This document shows, in pieces, positions 33,990-44,427 of a stretch of 64,000 bases of DNA (position 1 is its first letter; each line of letters starts with the position of its first letter). This DNA is from Mixophyes australis. Its lineage: Eukaryota; Chordata; Amphibia; Anura; Limnodynastidae. The DNA is taken from positions 16,909,004 to 16,973,003 of the forward strand of contig JAVHZZ010000003.1 of assembly GCA_036250195.1 (NCBI GenBank), read 5' to 3'. A program made the translations under genes and the position numbers. The notes beneath the pieces were generated by a model, which saw only the letters and a list, made by a program, of their open reading frames with translations, did no database searches and was not told where the DNA came from.

Positions 33990-36900
33990 AACATTATTTT
34001 ATATGCCATTATTTTGTTTTTCCTGATTGTACATTTACAAGTTTCTACTTTTTACCTGTTATTATTCTACTATTTATATGCCTTTATCTTGTTTTTCCTG
34101 ATTTTATATTTACCAGCAACTAGTTTTACCTGTTATTATTCTTGCCTATTTCCATTGTCCTTATTACCTCTCCTTCTATTATTCTTTGCCTTCCACGCCC
34201 TAATTGGTTATTGTCCTCCATCTTGCTATTGTCTCCCTGCTTATTCTTACCTGTTATCCGCTGTCCTTATTATCTTACTGTTCTGCTATCATTCTTACCT
34301 GTCTTCATTGTCCTTATTATCTCACTGTACTGTTGTTCCATGCCCTCCACGCCCTAATTCGTTATTATCTTCCACCTTTACATTGTCTTCCTGCCTTTGT
34401 TCTTACCTGTTTTTCACTGTCCCCACTATCTCACTGTTCTGTTACTCTCTCTCCCTACTATGCCTCCCCGCTCTCACTCCATACCCATACTCTCCCCCCG
34501 CCCTACCTCTCCCGTTCCTCCCCGCCATCCCCTGCGCGCTGCTCATCTTGCTAACCTCATCCCCATTTCCCCCCTCTCCTCTCCCCCTTTCTTCTGTGCC
34601 CTCTGGAATGCCAGATCCGTCCGCAACAAGCTGACTGCTATCCACGACCTCTTTCTATCCAACTCCTTTAACCTTCTTGCCGTTACTGAAACCTGGCTCT
34701 CCGATTCTGATACTACTTCCCCCGCTGCCCTCTCCTATGGTGGCCTCTCCTTCACCCACTCCGCCAGGCCTGGTGCCCGCCCTGGCGGTGGAGTTGGCCT
34801 CCTCCTCTCCTACACCTGTACTTTTCGTGTCATTCCCCCTGAACCCTCCCTCTCCTTTTCCTCTTTTGAAGCTCACTCCATCCGCCTCTTCTACCCCATC
34901 CATCTCCGCGTCACTGTCATCTACCGCCCCCCTGGCCCCACCTCCCTCTTCCTTGACAACTTTGCTAGCTGGCTTCCTCACTACCTCTCCTCCGATCTCC
35001 CCTCGATCATTCTCGGCGACTTTAATATCCCCATCGACAACCCCACCTACCCTGCTTCCAGCAAACTGCTCACCCTCTCTTCCTCCCTTGGTCTCACCCA
35101 ATGGACCTCCTCCTCTACCCACTGCCTTGGTCACTCCCTTGATCTTGTCTTCTCCTACCTATGTAATCTCTCCGACTTCTCCATCTCTCCCTTTCCTCTA
35201 TCCGACCACCATCTCCTCTCCTTCTCTCTCTCCTCTTCTCCTGCTCCCCTCCCCCTGCCCAAACCTACTCTGTCCATACGCAACCTCGATGCTCTTGACC
35301 CTGCCTCTCTGTCCTCCTCTCTTGATACCCTCCTTTCTCCCCTTTCCTCCCAGGCCTGCCCCAACCAGGCGGTCTCCCTCTACAATCACACCCTCACCTC
35401 CGCTCTGGACGCGGTCGCCCCTGCCCACTCCGTCCACCCCCGCTGCTCCAAACCCCAACCCTGGCACTCCAAATTTACCCGCTTCCTCCAAAAATGCTCC
35501 CGTTCCGCCGAACGTCACTGGAGAAAATCCCGCTCCCTGGCTGACTTCCTCCACTTTAAATTCATCCTTTCATCCTACAGCTCTGCCCTCTCACTCGCTA
35601 AACAATCTTTCTTTAAATCCCTCATCTCTTCCCAGTCCTCTAACCCCCGCCGCCTCTTTGCCACCTTCAGCACTCTCCTGGCCCCCTCCCCTCACCCCAC
35701 CCCCTCCTCCCTGACTGCCTCTGATTTCGCCTCCTTCTTCTCCTCTAAAATCGAGGCCATCCGACTTGAAATCTCCTCCTCCACTCTCTCTTCCACCCCT
35801 CCCACTCTTCTGTCCTCCCCCCCCCCAACCACCTTCCCCTCCACTCCTTCCGTCCCACCACCGGCGAGGAAGTCCACTCTCTCATTTTATCCTCCCCCCC
35901 CACTACCTGCCCCCTGGATCCCATCCCCTCCCACCTTCTTCGCTCCCTTTCCCCCACCACCTGCTCCCACCTCGCTCACCTCTTTAATCTCTCCCTCTCC
36001 ACTGGCATCTTCCCCTCCTCCTTCAAACATGCTCTCGTATCCCCCATTCTTAAGAAACCTAATCTCGACCCCACTTCTCTCTCGAACTATCGCCCCATAT
36101 CTCTTCTCCCTTTTGCCTCCAAAATTCTTGAGAGGCTCGTCTGCAGCCGTCTCACCTCCTACCTTTCTGAATACTCCCTCCTTGATCCTCTCCAGTCTGG
36201 TTTCCGCCCCCTCCACTCCACTGAAACTGCCCTGGCTAAAGTCACCAATGACCTCCTCTCTGCAAAAGCCAGGGGCCACTTCTCCCTTCTCATCCTCCTT
36301 GACCTCTCTGCAGCCTTTGACACCGTTGACCACCCCCTCCTCCTTCACACCCTCCAGTCTTTCGGCCTCTCCGGCCCAGTCCTGTCCTGGTTCACCTCTT
36401 ACCTTACTCACCGTTCCTTCTCTGTCACCACCTCTGGGTCTCTCTCCCCCCCATCCACCCTTCCAGTCGGGGTCCCTCAGGGCTCTGTTCTGGGACCCTT
36501 ACTCTTCTCTCTATACACCTCCTCCCTGGGTGAACTCATCAGCTCCTTCGGCTTCAGCTACCACCTTTACGCTGATGACACTCAACTATACCTCTCCTCT
36601 CCTGATCTCTCTCCCTCCCTCCTCTCTAGGGTGTCCGCCTGCCTCTCTGCCATCTCCTCCTGGATGTCCTCTCGATTCCTCAAACTTAACCTTGCCAAAA
36701 CTGAGCTCATAGTTTTTCCTCCCTCTCATACCCCATCCCCTTCTGACCTCTCCATCACTGTCGACAACACCTCTATCTCCCCTGTCCCCCAACTTCGCTG
36801 CCTTTGTGTCATCCTCGACTCCTCTCTCTCCTTTGACCCCACATCCTCTCTCTTGCTAAATCCTGCCGCTTCCAGCTGCGCAACATCGCTCGCATCCGGC

Positions 36901-37856
36901 CCTTCCTCTCCCAAGATGCCACCAAATGCCTTATCCACTCTCTGATCATCTCCCGCCTGGACTACTGTAACCTCCTCCTCACTGGCCTCCCCCACTCTCA
37001 TCTCGATCCCCTTCGATCCGTCCTTAACGTTGCAGCTAGGCTTATTTTCCTCTCTCGCCGCTCCTCTTTTGTCTCCCCCCTCTACCTAGCCCTTCACTGG
37101 CTCCCATTCCCCTTCAGAATCCTCTTTAAGCTCCTCACACTCACCTACAAGGCCCTCGCCAACTCCACTGCACCCTACATCTCCACCCTCCTCTCTATTC
37201 ATGCTCCATCCCGCCCTCTCCGTTCTGACTCTGACCGTCGCCTCTCTTCCCCCCTTATAACCTCCTCCCACGCGCGTATCCAAGACTTCGCCCGCGCTGC
37301 CCCCCTCCACTGGAACAAGCTCCCTCCCTCCATCAGAACTTCCCCTAATCTGTCCAGCTTCAAACGGGCCCTAAAAACCCACCTTTTTCTTAAAGCCTTT
37401 CTGTCTCCCACTTAACTTCCTACCTTATCTTCTGCCTCTGTCCCCCTACTCTCCCTCTCTCCCCTGCGTCTCTTTGTCTGTCCACCCCTCCCCTTAGATT
37501 GTACGCTCCTCTGAGCAGGGCCATCTCTCCTCCTGTTTCCACCACTTCTAACTCTGCTCTCCAGCTACTTAGCCCTCCTCCTCAAAGGTCCTCCACCCCA
37601 CATCCACTTTCGCTCCCTCCTCCCCCCTGGGGGTCTCCCTGTCTTCCGCGCCCCCCTTCTTGGGCCCCGTCGTTTTCGGATCCTCCCTCCCCCTTCCCCG
37701 CCCTCTCTAGCTGTGCATTGAGCATACTGAGTTGCTGTGTTTACTGTACTGTGCTGTCTCCCATTGTATTGTGATTTTGTTTGTCTCTGTACGGCGCTGC
37801 GGATGCCTTGTAGCGCCTTATAAATAAATATTAATAATAATAATAATAATAACACT
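33990..37856 (+). mobile_element. Near-complete L2/CR1-type LINE
   Basis: A CT-rich 5' leader (33990-34570) with repeated TTACCTGTTATT-type phrases is followed by endonuclease and RT domains, a C-terminal domain with stop at 37413-37415, a 3' UTR (ATTGTACGCTCCTCTGAGCA at 37498) and the tail GGCGCTGCGGATGCCTTGTA ending in (TAA)n at 37831-37852. The coding strand is strikingly purine-poor. No separate ORF1 is convincing. This is the best preserved LINE of the window. Confidence 0.88.
34570..37415 (+). pseudogene. LINE ORF2 protein: endonuclease plus reverse transcriptase, two frameshifts
   Basis: Apurinic-type endonuclease motifs are WNARSVRNKL (about 34602), VTETWL (34684), VTVIYRPPG, ILGDFN (about 35010) and LSDHHLL (35196). 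A linker with SDFASFFSSKIEAIR leads to the RT. At the C10 run 35817-35826 the frame shifts. The RT then reads [32 protein letters not shown] (first Asp), [20 protein letters not shown] and [11 protein letters not shown] (catalytic DD at about 36568-36579). A second shift lies near 36840, just after [15 protein letters not shown], beyond which the C-terminal domain (IISRLDYCNLLLTGLP, LHWLPFPFRILFKLLTLTYK) is open to its stop. There are no nonsense codons in the true frames, so the copy is young. The shifts may be real or homopolymer sequencing errors. Confidence 0.85.
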
Positions 37857-38338
37857 GAAACAGAAATAAAAACTGCTATCAGATTAGTAACATTGGTTAT
37901 GACGAAACATACGTCCCCCATGACTAGGAATACTAGTTGTTTGAATTACACATTTAGGGCCTGATTACCTCACCTGATTACCCAAGAGGGGAACCCAGGA
38001 GAAGTGAATGGCAAGTATGGAGGTGAATGGGGCGCTGCAAAATTTTGGCCCCGTTCCTCTCGATGCAATGCAACTATCTTGAATCTTGTCAGGGTATTTC
38101 CACTCCCGTCCACTTCCCTAGGACATTTTGGGAGAGTGGGCAAGTGTAATTTAAAGATGGATATAAGTCCAACTCTGAGATGGAAAATTCTGCATTGATT
38201 TATTGAAATGCACAGAAAAACAATGTATATTTTATAGTTTTGAGTAAGTTGCACTTGAAGCTTCCTAAGCTTAGAGAGATATGATGGGGGCTTGCAAATA
38301 CAAATGATTTATTGTAAGGGTGGGCACTGGTAGTGTGT
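37857..38338. other. No gene recognised
   Basis: Unique-looking sequence with opposing short ORFs. The AGGGCCTGATTACC at 37956 resembles a MITE end but no partner end is seen. Confidence 0.35.
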
Positions 38339-38452
38339 CATATAGACTGTAAGCTCCAATGGGGCAGGGACTGATTTGTGTGAGTTCTCTGTACAGCGCT
38401 GTGGAATTGGTGGAGCTATATAAATAAATATATGATGATGATGATGACGTCC
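38339..38452 (+). mobile_element. V-SINE 3' tail
   Basis: TAGACTGTAAGCTCCAATGG, TCTCTGTACAGCGCTGTGGA and GCTATATAAATAAATA followed by (ATG)n. Only the LINE-like 3' part is present. Confidence 0.88.
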
Positions 38453-39169
38453 CCTGTAGAAATAGCATATTCTGATATGCCTGTTAGGACGTATATCTTT
38501 TGTGGCTATTCGAGCCCTGGTGTAAATATAAGTGATGATCAGCAGCATGTGTCATTACTATCTAACATTTTCAATTAAATGATCTGTGCCTAATCCGCTC
38601 ACCCCAAATTATTGACATGGTTTCATTGTTCCTGTACTACTAACATAAGCGTTGCTTCTTTTCTTTTACAATTCGGGGTTGGATGAGCACATTTGCCTTC
38701 GTCCTCTATGAGGTGACTGATAGACAATACAATAAAGTATATATCGAGGCTTCTCAATATAATACAGGCCTTAATTAGATGTGATCAACAGACAAACTGA
38801 TGACAAGGGCAGGATTTTTTCACCAGACTTTCTTTTATAAAAAAAAAAAATACCAGTTAAGATGCCAAGATAATGTCTTAGTATACTGGATGTATTCATG
38901 TAGCTGATGACCCTAATGACACATGGAGAAATATTTTTTATTTGCTAGTCAGTTCATCATAAAATAAATACACCAGTTGAAATAACAAACAATGCATCAC
39001 CCACAATACAGTAAAATGGATTATGAATTCATGACAATAGCTTTTAAATAAACAAAACGGGTCTGTGATAGAAAACATCAGACAGTGAAGAGCGTTTCAA
39101 TTATCAATAACAACAAGATTTACAAGTTCAAAAACAGACACACCACACACGCACATGTCTGTATATATA
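38453..39169. other. AT-rich, nothing recognised
   Basis: No ORF, repeat or motif that can be supported. Confidence 0.4.
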
Positions 39170-39750
39170 TACAAGTTAACCCGTGCATGATACTCATGCA
39201 TTCTAGTCAAATCAAGATACTTAAGGTCTTAAAAAGGTTCTTGTCATGCATTTGTGCCTAGCCCAGGCCTCCTCAGGGGAAGATCGTTACTTCCCGACGC
39301 AAGCGCCCTTTTTAATGTGTGTTCATGAGGTAAAATTACCTCAGGAAAATGAGTTTGACCCCTCAACTCGTAAATTTAGCCTTTACTACCACTCCCACGG
39401 GGGGAAGGAGGGATGATGGAAGTTAACTGACTTGACTATTCTAAATTTTTTGTCAAATAATGTCAGTATACCAAATTTCAGGTCAATTGGATAAGCCCTT
39501 TCTGAGAAAATAGTTTTTTCCACACACACACACACACTAACGCACGCCTCTACACATGTGTGTTCATGAGGTAAAATTACCTCACGAAAATGAGTTTGAG
39601 CCCTACCAAATTTCAGCCCTTTTTGAATTTTTTTTCCCCACACACACTAAGAATTTAGTAGGTCAGTGTATAACTCTGCCCAGCAGGTGGCGCTGCAACT
39701 TGTTTTTTTTTTTTTACACACACACAGATGCCACTAAGCATTTATATATT

Positions 39751-39753
<3 letters not shown>
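39170..39753. repeat. Unclassified interspersed repeat with internal duplication
   Basis: Starts around AAGTTAACCCGTGCATGATA and runs to AGCATTTATATATTAGATA. TGTGTTCATGAGGTAAAATT plus ACCTCA.GAAAATGAGTTTGA occurs twice (about 39318 and 39560). ACACAC runs sit at 39521-39536 and 39716-39727. Non-coding; family unknown to me. Confidence 0.5.
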
Positions 39754-39785
<32 letters not shown>

Positions 39786-39789
39786 ATAT

Positions 39790-39834
<45 letters not shown>
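39754..39834. repeat. (TA)n microsatellite
   Basis: Two TA tracts separated by GTTATATATGTTT. Confidence 0.95.
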
Positions 39835-39838
<4 letters not shown>

Positions 39839-39899
39839 CTTTATTAAATATTTCGCTGAATTACAATTAAACATAGTCATAATATATGGAAAGTAAAAA

Positions 39900-40470
39900 A
39901 TTGCATACAATCAGGTACCCTTAACGCTGGGATTCAGGTTTAAATGTTTTGATCAAAATATCAACCAATACCTCCTATTTTCATTGGGCTAGATACACAC
40001 ACATATGCAGTATTAATGACAAATGCTTAAAACAACTGTCTTTTTGTTTTCTATACATATAAGGAATTTAAATTGCCAAACAGCTGGTACCAAGTATAAT
40101 ATGGGATTTACTGAGCGCAGGTTTACTTCTGCTAAGATTTTGTTCAAAATATTGCCTTGTTTTGTCTTAGCAACTGTCTATCAGGCCTATATAAGAATTT
40201 TTTATGTATGGCTCACAATTCTTGCTAGATACAAGCTTCTATACCTGGGGGGTAAGTGCATCTGATTTTAATGTGTTTGAAACATATAGGTGAGTGTAGG
40301 ACCTGCATACAATGAGATATCCATGATGCTGGGATGCAGGCTTAAATGTTTTTAACAAAATATAAGCCAATACCTCATATTTTCATTTTGTTAGATACAC
40401 ATAGATATGCAGTGTTAAGGACAAGTGCTGACAACAATTGTCTTTTTGTTTTGTACAAATATACATTTCA
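39900..40470. repeat. Two-copy tandem duplication, about 405 bp apart
   Basis: 39901-40063 and 40306-40462 share GCATACAAT, GCTGGGATKCAGGYTTAAAT, CCAATACCTC, ATATGCAGTRTTAA and TGTCTTTTTGTTTT in order. Its right edge lies about 80 bp beyond the TAS2R stop codon, so it is the 3' flank of that gene. Confidence 0.75.
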
Positions 40471-40539
40471 ATTTCACAACTAGACATTGCTAAATATACG
40501 TATAGGAAGGAATATTTATGTTATTAGTTGTTTATTTTT

Positions 40540-41523
40540 TTAGACCTTTGCGTGTTGCTGTGTGGTTGTGTTTACATGGACATCCTTCTGAGTTTTGATG
40601 CAATAATGTCTTATTTTGTCACATTTCTTAACATTATGGAATAGTCTGTCCAATGCCTTCTTAAGCTTTGAGTTTCCCATAATGAGAACCAGTGAGTGGA
40701 AAGTAGGGTAGGAAATGACAAAAATAAAAATGATACTTTTATAAAAACTTCCATGGCAGTCAAATCGAAGTAGAATGGTGGAAATCAAGTAAATTATTGT
40801 TGTGAACTCTACTAGAAATACAGATCGAATAGCCGATATGTGGGCGTCCATACGGGGAGGGGTAAAGCTTGTAATGCTGCTCTTTATACTTTTCACATGA
40901 ACTAAAAGAGCTTCAATTAATAAGGAAGATGAAACACTGACACATATAAAAGGCAAAAAGTGTCCAAAAAAATATGATGGTACCATGTATAGCATTTGTT
41001 TGCCAATACTACTGTTTGATGATGTGGTCTGCTGTTTTGCAGGGTACATTATATCAAATCTTTCATCATAATTATAAGCAAAAACAAATCCAGAAAAGAA
41101 TGATATGAACACAGATGATAAAATCATGTACAGTACAATTTGCGGAATCCTTAATTTCAAACGAATAAGTATGGTGCTTTTAAAGATGACGACCTTCACA
41201 TAGTACAGAAAACAGAGCCACATGGCCAACCAAAGACTCGAGAAGTCTAGGAACAAATAGAGAGTATTCATCATCCAGTTGAGAACATCAATGTCATAAA
41301 CACTTAGTCTGCAGACACGGTTGATGAGGTTAAAGATGCAAAGACATGTGTGGATTAACCGAGAGATACCTAGACTCAAGAATATCTTATCAAAGGGCTT
41401 CAGTTTTTTACCGGCGCACCGGTCCATAAGGTTGATAACTGTGATAAAGCCATTTACCATCAAGCTCAAAAACAACTCAGCTGAAGCTACTGCATAAACT
41501 ATCAGTGAGTCTTCCCCAGACAT
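40540..41523 (-). CDS. Bitter taste receptor, TAS2R family (327 aa), intact
   Basis: A single uninterrupted exon, the normal TAS2R organisation, of typical family length (about 300-330 aa). Seven hydrophobic segments are visible at about 8-32, 44-66, 86-111, 125-150, 182-206, 229-253 and 260-282. Family marks: VNGFITVINLMD with Asn24 in TM1, LSLGISRL (49-56) in TM2, an N-glycosylation sequon at Asn170 in the second outer loop, YFFGHFLPF (184-192) in TM5, and the TM7 signature HSLVLIMGNSKLKKA (276-290). The start codon has A at -3 and is the only Met before TM1. As a GPCR it would sit in the plasma membrane of taste or other chemosensory cells, bind bitter compounds and couple to gustducin-type G proteins; that is family knowledge, and the ligand is unknown. 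It resembles the receptor at 58484 (both have LKPxDxIxLSLG and IRSV/IRYL regions) enough to be a cluster paralogue. Confidence 0.93.
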   Translation of the reverse strand: MSGEDSLIVYAVASAELFLSLMVNGFITVINLMDRCAGKKLKPFDKIFLSLGISRLIHTCLCIFNLINRVCRLSVYDIDVLNWMMNTLYLFLDFSSLWLAMWLCFLYYVKVVIFKSTILIRLKLRIPQIVLYMILSSVFISFFSGFVFAYNYDERFDIMYPAKQQTTSSNSSIGKQMLYMVPSYFFGHFLPFICVSVSSSLLIEALLVHVKSIKSSITSFTPPRMDAHISAIRSVFLVEFTTIIYLISTILLRFDCHGSFYKSIIFIFVISYPTFHSLVLIMGNSKLKKALDRLFHNVKKCDKIRHYCIKTQKDVHVNTTTQQHAKV

Positions 41524-42190
41524 ATTGACTGCAGATGATCTTCACTGTTCCTTTCTTGAAGGATAGATAGGCATTAACCATGTAAGTCACCTTTTATTTA
41601 TTATTTTGCACTGTGAATATGTTTATAGGATAAAGGCATTCCTTTTGAGTGATGCAAATTGAAAACTGACAGCAGCAAAATTCAAAAATCTTAACGTAAC
41701 AATCATCACATCAGTCACGAGTCTTGGAAGAATATGAAAAATTAGGACTGGGTGATTTGGTTAGAAACGAATGACGGTCCATGACAGTCTGATGCAAATA
41801 TAACTGAGTTTCCATATTGATATTAACTCTTTCAGTTGGGGCATTGGCCTACAAAAGGGTCTGTCTCAGTCCAGGAACATGGATGTGAGTTTGTATACTT
41901 TGGAATCAGTGAAGTATGAAAAAATACAGATGAAAATGATTAAATGCACTGCCAGCAAACAATCACAGACATTATTATTAGTAGAGAACAATTCACTACA
42001 AATAAGTCAGGGAATTTTTGTAATAAAAAATACAGGTATTATACTGTGTAAATAACTAAACAAATGATGTAATTTGGCCTTTGAACTGTATATTAATAGA
42101 TTTTCAAAGTATAATGTTTAAAATATTCATTTTGCAAGACATTCAGGGTCAATAATTAATCAGGAGCTAAGTGTGGAGTCATGACATCAC
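41524..42190. other. Upstream region of the TAS2R gene
   Basis: AT-rich, no repeat recognised. It would contain the promoter of the minus-strand gene, but no element can be singled out. Confidence 0.4.
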
Positions 42191-42194
42191 AAAA

Positions 42195-42795
42195 GTGTAT
42201 TTGGAACTGCTATTTGTATAGTAGGAGAGGTGGAGCAGACTGGAAGTGCTGGTGGTGTATCTAGTGACCGTGTCAGAGATATATGGAGGGAAAGCATTGA
42301 TAAGGACTTGTAGGTGAGGGTGACCCATTTGAACTAAATTCTTGAAGCAATGGGCATCAAGTTTAAAAGAAGATAAGTCTAACCAAAGCATTAAGGATGG
42401 ATTGAAGAGGGGAAAGGCAGGTGTGGGAGATGTCAGTGAAGAGAAGGTTACAGTAGTCAAGTTGGGAAATAATATGCGAGTGGACCGGGGTTTTAGTTAC
42501 TCTAGTGACGATGTTGCAAAGGTAGAGGTGGCATGACTCTAAGAGGGATGGATGTGAGGGGAAAAGCTAAAGGTAAAGATAAAGTCAAGGAAGACACAAG
42601 GCAGCGCATGTGGGGAACAGGGAAAAGAGTGATGTTGTTGACTGTGAGTGAGATACATGGAGGGGTGGAGACATAAGTATGATTATAGATGATAAGCTCC
42701 TATTTGGAATAATAAATTTGAGGACGTGTTCGATCATCCAGGTGGTGATGGAGGAGAAGTAGTCTCGTTGGAGCTTAAAGTCTAAATTTTCTGCA
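42195..42795 (-). mobile_element. L2-type LINE fragment, both ends missing
   Basis: The minus strand reads a segment equivalent to 36650-37150 of the long LINE: SSITTWMIEHVLKF (family [13 protein letters not shown]), then CRDVCLVFLDF-like, DVTVTFSSLTSPTPAFPLF and the HLQVLINAFPPYISDTVTR part (family TYKALANSTAPYIS). Several frameshifts. Neither RT box nor 3' tail is present. Confidence 0.75.
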
Positions 42796-43484
42796 ACACA
42801 CACACAGAACTACTGTGAGGGCTGAAGTGTGGGCTCTATCTGCCGGGAATTAACTCTTCTAGTGCCACATGAGTGGACATTAAACCTTCTGGTGCTGCAA
42901 TCCCAAACAGTAACTCTGGATTAAGGGGGACTCAGCCTAATCTATGTTTCTATAAAAATGTCCTAGGTAAAATAGAATTGGTCATCAAGGAAATAATGGA
43001 TTAATGAATTTGAATCAAAATTTGGTTTACAAAACAGCAGACCACATTAGAGACACATAAACATTACCCCAAGCTAAAAAAATAAAGTTTACATTGAGGT
43101 GCTCCCCTACAGTCCCCTTTCTGGACTGTCTGTGCAAAATAAACATTTACCCTAAGATATTGTTCAGTTTAACCTAATTTATGGCTTAAATAAATCATGA
43201 GAGCACATAATGATAGACTTCATCTCGTGTCAATTTTAAAAGCATAGAACAAGACTCAAGATTCATCACATCTTTAGATCTTTCATGTCTGCAATTTCAG
43301 TGTTTGCTGGGTTACAAAACTTAAAGTCAAAGAACATTTATATTTTATTTCCCCTCACAAAATCAGGTCTATGAATATTTATTTTAATGTAACGGTTGTT
43401 CATACTTCACTAAAAACCTTGGGATAGTAAATAAACTTCCTTCAGTTCGAGTATCATATTTGTGTACTCTCTAACATCAAATGC
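42796..43484. other. No gene recognised
   Basis: AT-rich sequence with no coding signature or repeat match within the window. Confidence 0.4.
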
Positions 43485-43920
43485 ATTGCTATTTTAGCTA
43501 TACTGCCCCCCTTACTCTCGCCTACAAGACTTATCCCGTGCTGCTCCCCACTTATGGAATTCCCTACCATGCCCAATCAGACTTTCCCACAGCCTTCAAA
43601 TGTTTAGATGCTCTTTGGAAACCCATCTCTTTTTTAGAGGTGACCTTAACCCCGGTAACACTATTCACACTAATACACCCTCACAACTATCCCAATCTCC
43701 ACTCTGAGACAAAATTGCTCCTCTTGTTTCAGCTCTGCAATCTTCCACTTAGAATGTAAGCTCTCTAATGAGCAGGGTCCTTTATACATTTTGTTTTCAT
43801 TGTCTACCTTGTAAGTCCCTATTTTATGTATGTACTGTTTTCCCTACTGTGCAGCGCTGCAGAGCACTGTGGCGCCTTACAAATCTATGAGAATAATAAT
43901 AATAATAATAATAACAATAC
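43485..43920 (+). mobile_element. L2-type LINE 3' end
   Basis: Starts in the C-terminal domain (PLLSPTRLIPCCSPLMEFP, related to ARAAPRLWNSLP of the family), then the 3' UTR with AGAATGTAAGCTCTCTAATG AGCAGGG, and the tail GCAGCGCTGCAGAGCACTGT GGCGCC, ending in (AAT)n at 43889-43912. Same tail type as the LINE at 33990-37856. Confidence 0.85.
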
Positions 43921-44427
43921 TATAGCTGAGCACATATTATGCACTAGGCTGAGCAAATAGCAGATGATGTATCCTAAAAGGTGATGTTACGTTCAAGGCA
44001 ACTATGTAACAGAGGTAAAAAAAAAATAGGAAATGGCTAGTTCTGCACATCATCATGAGAAATTCTGTGTGCCTCTTGGCTTGCAAATGAATGCTAAGGC
44101 ACAGTGCCAGACTAGCCAACTGGGATACCAGCGAAATTTATTGTGGGTGGATGACTGTGTGCTGGCCATACACTCTCCATGGGCTGGCCATGATCTCGTC
44201 AGTCTTATAATATTCTGTAGCCCCCTGCTTCCCATGATGGGTCCTTCATACCTCAGTCCAATAATGCTAATGTGGTTTCATAGATACAAAGGTTGTTTAC
44301 GGCATCACAAAACGAAAGGAAAAACACAGTGCCAGCCAGATGTAAATGACCCCCAATGATGGTTAAACATAGTGTAATACAACAATAAAGTATTCACATA
44401 ACATTACAATATTACATATATCATACC
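43921..44427. other. No gene recognised
   Basis: Two short overlapping ORFs, no family signature. Confidence 0.35.

Noticed and set aside
34014..34634. 206-codon ORF rich in Leu, Ser and Tyr that looks like a membrane protein
   Set aside because: It lies in the CT-rich leader of the LINE; the hydrophobic look comes from pyrimidine-rich codons.
34442..37411. Many Gly/Arg/Glu-rich minus-strand ORFs
   Set aside because: Antisense shadows of the pyrimidine-rich LINE coding strand; no domain.
39260..39310. Third hammerhead-like motif (CCTCAGGGGAAG on plus, CCCTGAGGAGG on minus)
   Set aside because: No GAAA follows at a workable distance.
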